18,397 nt of DNA from JBHHYU01 sp046757725 (GTDB lineage Bacteria > Desulfobacterota > Binatia > UBA9968). A program made the translations under genes and the position numbers. The notes under the pieces were generated by a model, which made no database searches, was not told the DNA's origin, and saw only the letters and a program-made list of their open reading frames with translations. Where the stretch lies: contig JBHHYU010000064.1 in assembly GCA_046757725.1 (NCBI GenBank), positions 1-18,397 on the forward strand. Reading direction: 5' to 3'. Below are positions 15,294 to 18,397 of the stretch, piece by piece. The number at the start of each line of letters is the position of its first letter. Positions within the stretch are counted from its first letter, which is position 1.

Positions 15294-15343
15294 GCAGTCT
15301 GGTGAGCCAAAGGACGGAATAGGATCGATTCATCCGGTGAGCG

Positions 15344-15377
15344 AAGCCGATATGAAAAGTCGGCTTTTCGTATTTCC
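15344..15377 (+). terminator. Rho-independent terminator candidate after the MscS gene
   Basis: A 7-bp stem AAGCCGA (15344-15350) / TCGGCTT (15360-15366) with a 9-base loop is followed by TTCGTATTT. The T-tract is broken by CG and A, so efficiency may be moderate. Confidence 0.55.
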
Positions 15378-15527
15378 TCGATAAACAATGATCTCGCATT
15401 ATGAGGAACAAAACGGACCGTCTGTTTTTCGGTGATAAAGAACTTTCATAGGTGACCCTATATTTCTGATATTTTCTGCCATGCGTTTTTACGTCCGGCT
15501 AATTGCCGCGTTAGAAGGTGAGCAAGT

Positions 15528-15743
15528 TTATTGGCCACCTTGATATTTAAATGAAACCTTAACTTTTGCGCGGTAAGCTTCGACCTTCCCATCCCTGAGC
15601 TGCATATCAAGTGCAGATACCTCCGCTATTCGAAGATCGCGCAATGATTCTGCAGCCCTGTTAACTGCGGCCGCCGCTGCCTTCTCCCAAGATTCACTAC
15701 TAGTGCCAACCAGCTCAATCACTTTGTAAACACTCTCAGCCAT
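15528..15743 (-). CDS. Dodecin family flavin-binding protein
   Basis: A 71-residue protein with the full dodecin pattern: the first strand VYKVIELVGTSSESWEKA, the helix AAAAAVNRAAESLRDLRIAEV and the two antiparallel strands DMQLRDGKVEAYRAKVKVSF. Dodecins form hollow dodecamers that store or buffer riboflavin, FMN or coenzyme A. Length is standard. AAAAGGAGGACTAA gives a strong ribosome-binding site before the ATG at 15743. It stands alone, converging with the MscS gene. Confidence 0.93.
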   Translation of the reverse strand: MAESVYKVIELVGTSSESWEKAAAAAVNRAAESLRDLRIAEVSALDMQLRDGKVEAYRAKVKVSFKYQGGQ

Positions 15744-15971
15744 TTAGTCCTCCTTTTATTTATTGATAATGTGGGTGTAAAATCTAAATCCGACGCCTTC
15801 TAACTATAAATCTCTCGTTCCGTGTAGTACGGCCTTACTTCCGTATAGCACATTTTGCATAATGAACCTTGTGGTGATTTTTACAATGATCACGATGGAT
15901 TGTAAAGCCTGACGGACTCCCAGAGTATGACAAAGGCTGAAAGCTGCTTCCGTGCATTTCGTCTTGTTGGT

Positions 15972-16168
15972 CTACGAATCCGATACTAAGCCCAGGTTGT
16001 CGGCCGGAGTTTTTACTCCCCTACCGCCGTGATTAACTACATGGGTGTAGATCATCGTGGTGTTGACGTCGGTGTGCCCGAGCAATTCCTGAACCGTGCT
16101 GATGCCATAACCATCTTCGAGTAAGTGGGTGGCGAACGAATGCCTAAAGGTGTGGCAGGTGGCAGGCC
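15972..16168 (-). pseudogene. Integron-integrase-like tyrosine recombinase, C-terminal remnant
   Basis: About 65 residues of a tyrosine recombinase. Visible are the second-box HTFRHSFATHLLE (HxxR), LLGHTDVNTTMIYTH (histidine, then the catalytic tyrosine of IYTH) and the closing NHGGRGVKTPADNL. The TTMIYTHV(x)nGGxGVxSPxD ending is characteristic of IntI-type and close XerC-like integrases. Homology begins at PATCH (about 16166), so the N-terminal domain and the first catalytic arginine are missing. The frame is open a little further to a TTG at 16184, but that part belongs to the abutting plus-strand gene. Non-functional by itself. No attC-like site was recognised. Confidence 0.8.
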
Positions 16169-16623
16169 TTCTAGTAAGCCGCAAGGCCGAAGCGCTAAAG
16201 AACGGGACCGGCCAGGTAACGGAGTTGGTATTCGTAAAAGCCGATGGCGGACGTCTGGACGTAAAGACATTTACAAAGCGTGTTTTTCGCCGGGCATTGG
16301 AACTGACCGAACTACGACAAGTGGTGTTTCACAGCTTGCGTCATTCTTTTGCCTCTCTATTGATCGAACAGGGGAAAAACTTAAGCTACGTCCAGGAGCA
16401 GTTAGGCCACCATTCGATAACGCTCACGGTAGACGTGTATGGCCATCGGCTGCCTGACGATAGGGCCGCTGTGGATGCACTAGATGCACCTGTCCCAGAG
16501 AAAACAGTCGCAGAAAGCTGGAAAGAGAAGTGGACTTTTACCCGTAAGTTATTGAATTTGTTGGCGCGCCCGGAGGAATTCGAACCCCCGGCCTACAGAT
16601 TCGAAGAAGGCTCCGGCCCTTAA
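16129..16623 (+). pseudogene. Phage/island-type tyrosine recombinase, 5'-truncated
   Basis: A 164-codon frame whose recombinase homology starts at about residue 14 (16168, LVSRKAEALKNG). Preserved are HSLRHSFASLLIEQG (H68, R71), QLGHHSITLTVDVYGH (H94, catalytic Y104) and a RAAVDALDAP tail. The N-terminal core-binding domain and first arginine are gone; the first 13 codons are the complement of the neighbouring recombinase remnant. The final part, LLARPEEFEPPAYRFEEG, is not recombinase: it is the translation of a tRNA-Arg 3' half (16562-16606), the usual mark of an integrase reading into its own attachment site. Confidence 0.8.
16562..16606 (-). other. tRNA-Arg(TCG) 3'-half copy, putative attachment-site core
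   Basis: On the minus strand these 45 bases are a perfect tRNA 3' part: anticodon loop CTTCGAA (anticodon TCG), anticodon 3' stem TCTGT, 5-base variable loop, T-arm GGGGG-TTCGAAT-TCCTC (two G-U pairs), acceptor 3' strand CGGGCGC, discriminator G and encoded CCA (16564-16562). The 5' half is absent: the bases where ACAGA should stand (16611-16607) read GCCTT, and no D-arm or acceptor 5' strand follows. Similarity breaks off in the anticodon loop, where many integrases cross over. It is therefore an att core and not a working tRNA. Confidence 0.8.
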
Positions 16624-16631
16624 CCACACGA

Positions 16632-16704
16632 AACGGCAGGGAAAAGATGCTTGATTTTCCGCGATTGTACCCATCCCTTTCCCTGCCGTTCCCTGCCCTT
16701 TTTT
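16632..16704 (+). repeat. 13-bp inverted repeat followed by a T-run, possible terminator or element end
   Basis: AACGGCAGGGAAA (16632-16644) and its exact complement TTTCCCTGCCGTT (16678-16690) enclose 33 bases. A second CCCTGCC unit (16691-16697) and six T residues follow. It lies just past the attachment core. It could terminate the recombinase transcript, or the repeated CCCTGCC units could be arm-type recombinase sites. Confidence 0.45.
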
Positions 16705-16759
16705 CTCAATCCGGTCACTAAGTGGTCACAGGATTCATGCGAGCTCGGGAGTTTCATTT

Positions 16760-17170
16760 CTAGCGAGGCACCCGACTGATTCCGGGATACTCGTCGAAGT
16801 GACTATCAAAAGCGAAGGCGTGGATGATGCCGAGTCTTTCCATGACGACGAAGCTCGTGCAATCAACAAAGCTGAACAGATGATCTGAATAATCCCGAAA
16901 GATACGCAGGGCCTTTTGAAGATCGACCGTGGTAACATTTTGCAGGACGGCAGCTTGTTCTCTTAGGATGGACGAGGCAACCCGCACCGAGAGCCGATGG
17001 CCCCGCGCTGTCTTGTCGCGCATTCGAATCAGCGTCGCGGTTTCCGCAAGGACATGGTCCGTCGTGGTTAACGGCTCGCGGTTCCGCCCGACCCACCTCA
17101 TAGCGCTTGTATGATCCGGAACATTCCGCACCGCCATTGCAAACCAAGCGCCGGTATCAACGAATATCAC
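16760..17170 (-). CDS. vapC: PIN-domain ribonuclease toxin, VapC family
   Basis: A 136-residue PIN-domain endoribonuclease, expected to cut RNA when free of its antitoxin. The acidic site is complete: D5 in MIFVDTGAW, E43 in LAETATLI, D103 in SFVDCTSF with D96 before it, and D122 in FAFDSHFDEY. The start is a GTG (17170-17168) overlapping the antitoxin TGA as GTGA, so translation is coupled. Minus strand, last gene of the toxin-antitoxin run. It appears full length. Confidence 0.9.
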   Translation of the reverse strand: MIFVDTGAWFAMAVRNVPDHTSAMRWVGRNREPLTTTDHVLAETATLIRMRDKTARGHRLSVRVASSILREQAAVLQNVTTVDLQKALRIFRDYSDHLFSFVDCTSFVVMERLGIIHAFAFDSHFDEYPGISRVPR

Positions 17171-17409
17171 CTCTTTCCCTCGTATAGTACGGCGTCATGT
17201 TCTCTCCCTGCAAATCCCGTCCCCAGGTTCTTCCCTGCCCATCGCTTGATCGCTGAAAGTTGCTTATGAGCGAGCGCCTTGCCGTTGCGACCAGCAATTT
17301 GTTTCGCGCCTCTACACTTTTTTAGCTCAGCAATGAACTGTTCGACTTCTTTCAGGGCCTCATCCGGCAATCCCTCCAAGTCGCGCAACATTTTCGGTTT
17401 TCCTGCCAT
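17167..17409 (-). CDS. VapB-type antitoxin partner of the PIN toxin
   Basis: An 80-residue protein upstream of and overlapping vapC by four bases, the usual antitoxin position. Residues 8-32 form an amphipathic helix (LRDLEGLPDEALKEVEQFIAEL) like the DUF2281/VapB dimerisation part. The end, IKRWAGKNLGTGFAGREHD followed by AVLY, matches a conserved toxin-binding tail found in antitoxins of this kind. AAGGAGCTTCAT precedes the ATG at 17409, a strong ribosome-binding site. No DNA-binding fold can be named from sequence alone. Confidence 0.75.
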   Translation of the reverse strand: MAGKPKMLRDLEGLPDEALKEVEQFIAELKKCRGAKQIAGRNGKALAHKQLSAIKRWAGKNLGTGFAGREHDAVLYEGKR

Positions 17410-17457
17410 ATGAAGCTCCTTTCCCTAGATTAGCATTTGCCGGAATAACAATCTCCC

Positions 17458-17619
17458 TTATATTACCATCCAAGAAGGCAACTTACGACCGTCCTCGAAA
17501 ATGGCGTAGTAGGCCCGCGAGATCACATCGGCGTAGCAGCGGTCGCGAGTCAGTGTCTCCGCCGCGCGCAACGATTGCCGAGATCGGCTCCACTCAGCAA
17601 CAACCATATTCCGGTTCAT
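17458..17619 (-). pseudogene. HEPN-domain protein, truncated (53 codons)
   Basis: Starts at an ATG (17619-17617) overlapping the TGA of the upstream nucleotidyltransferase as ATGA, the normal layout of MNT-HEPN pairs. The product begins MNRNMVVAEWSRSRQSLRAA and goes on through ETLTRDRCYADVISRAYYAIF, a clear match to the first two helices of HEPN proteins (xRAAExLxxxxxYADAxSRAYYAMF). It then turns into DGRKLPSWMVI and stops at 17460-17458. Family members have about 120-140 residues, so the C-terminal helices, where the RX4-6H nuclease motif normally sits, are missing. Probably inactive. No continuation was found in the 48 bases before vapB. Confidence 0.7.
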
Positions 17620-17951
17620 ACGACGCGCACCGCATCACGCTCCACCGCCTGACGGAAGGTTGACCCACTTTTCTTTCGGCTCTCCCATTCTTCCTGGGTG
17701 TAGGCAAGAATAGACGGTAAAACCTCCGCGGTCGCTGCGAGCAAGTAACCGATGCACCGCAGTTCTCTTTTGTGCCGTTCAGCTTCGTTTTTGATGATCA
17801 GAAGCACGTCTAGATCGCTTTCAGCGTGAGCCTGCCCGCGGGCTTTCGATCCATAGATGAGCATTTCCTGAACGGCTCCCGGACGCTTTTTTTCGAGAGC
17901 CTCGCGATAAGCGTCAAGCCACTCTTGTTCTTCCCTAGTGAGCTCAAGCAC
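17616..17951 (-). CDS. MNT-type nucleotidyltransferase (antitoxin of a HEPN-MNT pair)
   Basis: A 111-residue small nucleotidyltransferase of the DNA polymerase beta fold. The active-site signature is present: YGSKARGQ (33-40) and ESDLDVLLII (44-53) with D46 and D48 as the metal ligands. In known MNT-HEPN systems such proteins neutralise the HEPN RNase by adding AMP. It overlaps the truncated HEPN ORF by four bases (ATGA) and starts, at a GTG (17951), three bases after the stop of the preceding HepT-like ORF. AGGAGG lies about 11 bases upstream, inside that ORF. Confidence 0.82.
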   Translation of the reverse strand: MLELTREEQEWLDAYREALEKKRPGAVQEMLIYGSKARGQAHAESDLDVLLIIKNEAERHKRELRCIGYLLAATAEVLPSILAYTQEEWESRKKSGSTFRQAVERDAVRVV

Positions 17952-17954
17952 CTA

Positions 17955-18128
17955 TTATTTCACCTCCTGTCCTACCTTGCTGTCACCCCTTGATTGCGAT
18001 CTGTGCATCTCATCGCCTTCCACAGGAATTAACTCCATCTGCCCGCGATAGCCGCGCCCCCTCCATGCAATCTTCTCAACCGCTTCCCAAGTGTCCTCGA
18101 GCAGGAGCGGAACGCTTCTACGCAACAT
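17955..18128 (-). pseudogene. HepT-like (DUF86) ORF, probably truncated (57 codons)
   Basis: An ATG at 18128, overlapping the end of the upstream nucleotidyltransferase by 11 bases, opens a 57-codon frame. Its first 20 residues (MLRRSVPLLLEDTWEAVEKI) match the start of HepT/DUF86 toxins. After that it departs from the family (AWRGRGYRGQMELIPVEGDE, then a polar tail) and stops at 17957-17955, far short of the usual 110 or so residues. Neither other frame continues the family, so a deletion or fusion is likelier than a simple frameshift. The similarity is short, hence moderate confidence. Confidence 0.5.
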
Positions 18129-18397
18129 CTATCAAGTCCTGTTTGATCGCTTCCCAATAGCGCGGCTTGATGGCCCGGATTGATACAACCTCGGTGCGGA
18201 CTCCGAGTGCTTCTTCAATGCGGTCGGCGAGTTCAACAAAGCCAAGGCCGATCGACGGAGCGACCTCCACCAGGACATCCACGTCACTATCCTCGCCATG
18301 CTCATCGCGCGCATAAGAGCCAAAAAGGGCGAGTCTTTTGACGCCATAGCGACGAGTCAGGTCCGGCTTTTCCCGCTGTAATATCTTCAGGACTTCC
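18118..18397 (-). CDS. MNT-type nucleotidyltransferase, C-terminal part (5' end outside window)
   Basis: On the minus strand the frame is open from the window's right edge to a TAG at 18120-18118, giving 92 residues. It contains RLALFGSYARDEHGEDSDVD, the GSx10DxD signature of MNT nucleotidyltransferases, followed by VLVEVAPSIGLGFVELADRI, the helix that normally follows in MntA-like proteins, and an end (VVSIRAIKPRYWEAIKQDL) typical of this group. It is the antitoxin-like partner of the HepT-like ORF whose start it overlaps. Its start codon lies outside the window. Confidence 0.82.
   Translation of the reverse strand, partial: EVLKILQREKPDLTRRYGVKRLALFGSYARDEHGEDSDVDVLVEVAPSIGLGFVELADRIEEALGVRTEVVSIRAIKPRYWEAIKQDLIDVA

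Noticed and set aside
15744..15971. Integron attI/attC site next to the IntI-like remnant
   Set aside because: No attC-like pair of inverted core sites or GTTRRRY array could be recognised by eye.
16562..16606. A functional tRNA-Arg gene
   Set aside because: The 5' half (acceptor 5' strand, D-arm, anticodon 5' stem) is absent, so it is only an attachment-site copy.
1..18397. CRISPR array, retron, BREX-type or other known defence cluster
   Set aside because: No regularly spaced repeats and no reverse transcriptase, Cas or helicase genes; only toxin-antitoxin genes at the right end.

Overview
This 18.4 kb window comes from an uncultured Gram-negative bacterium of roughly balanced G+C. Signal-peptide proteins, a lytic transglycosylase, molybdate and orphan ABC substrate-binding proteins, TauE and LysE exporters and a CigR-like secreted protein suggest a soil, sediment or aquifer lineage of the Methylomirabilota / Tectomicrobia / Deltaproteobacteria kind. 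That placement is by gene flavour only. No rRNA or universal marker is present to confirm it.

Layout. (1) 1-425: C-terminal part of a LysR-type regulator on +. (2) 527-5072: a block on the minus strand, read right to left as mutT (NUDIX), modA, modB, modC, a DUF4124 + SLT lytic transglycosylase, pgsA and tRNA-Gly(GCC) with a terminator. mutT and modABC are tightly packed or overlapping and look like one operon; transglycosylase, pgsA and tRNA form a second cluster behind a 167-base gap. (3) 5376-7358, +: an orphan ABC-type solute-binding protein with a promoter candidate and strong RBS, then a nitroreductase. (4) 7455-8294, -: a four-helix membrane protein of unknown function and a 27-residue single-helix membrane peptide with a strong RBS. 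(5) 8675-11242, +: TauE/SafE-like permease, LysE-like exporter and PlsC-like acyltransferase. The acyltransferase overlaps tail to tail a CPBP membrane protease on the minus strand. (6) 12381-15743: a secreted cupredoxin-like unknown (-), a secreted LPPG-repeat CigR-like protein (+), an MscS channel (+) and a dodecin (-).

(7) 15972-18397 is an accessory, mobile-element scar. Two unrelated tyrosine recombinases, an integron-integrase-like one on minus and a phage/island-type one on plus, are both cut at their 5' ends and abut head to head at about 16166-16168. The plus-strand recombinase runs straight into a 45-bp copy of the 3' half of a tRNA-Arg(TCG) gene, a typical attachment-site core. Beyond it lies a minus-strand run of toxin-antitoxin genes: a nucleotidyltransferase (MNT) running off the window, a shortened HepT-like ORF, a second MNT, a shortened HEPN ORF, and an apparently intact VapB-like/VapC pair. 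Both HEPN partners are too short to be complete, while the nucleotidyltransferase half is preserved each time.

The first 15.7 kb looks like ordinary chromosome. No clearly new system is complete in this window. The best leads are the recombinase/attachment-site junction, the doubled MNT-HEPN module with decayed toxin halves, and the 27-residue membrane peptide.
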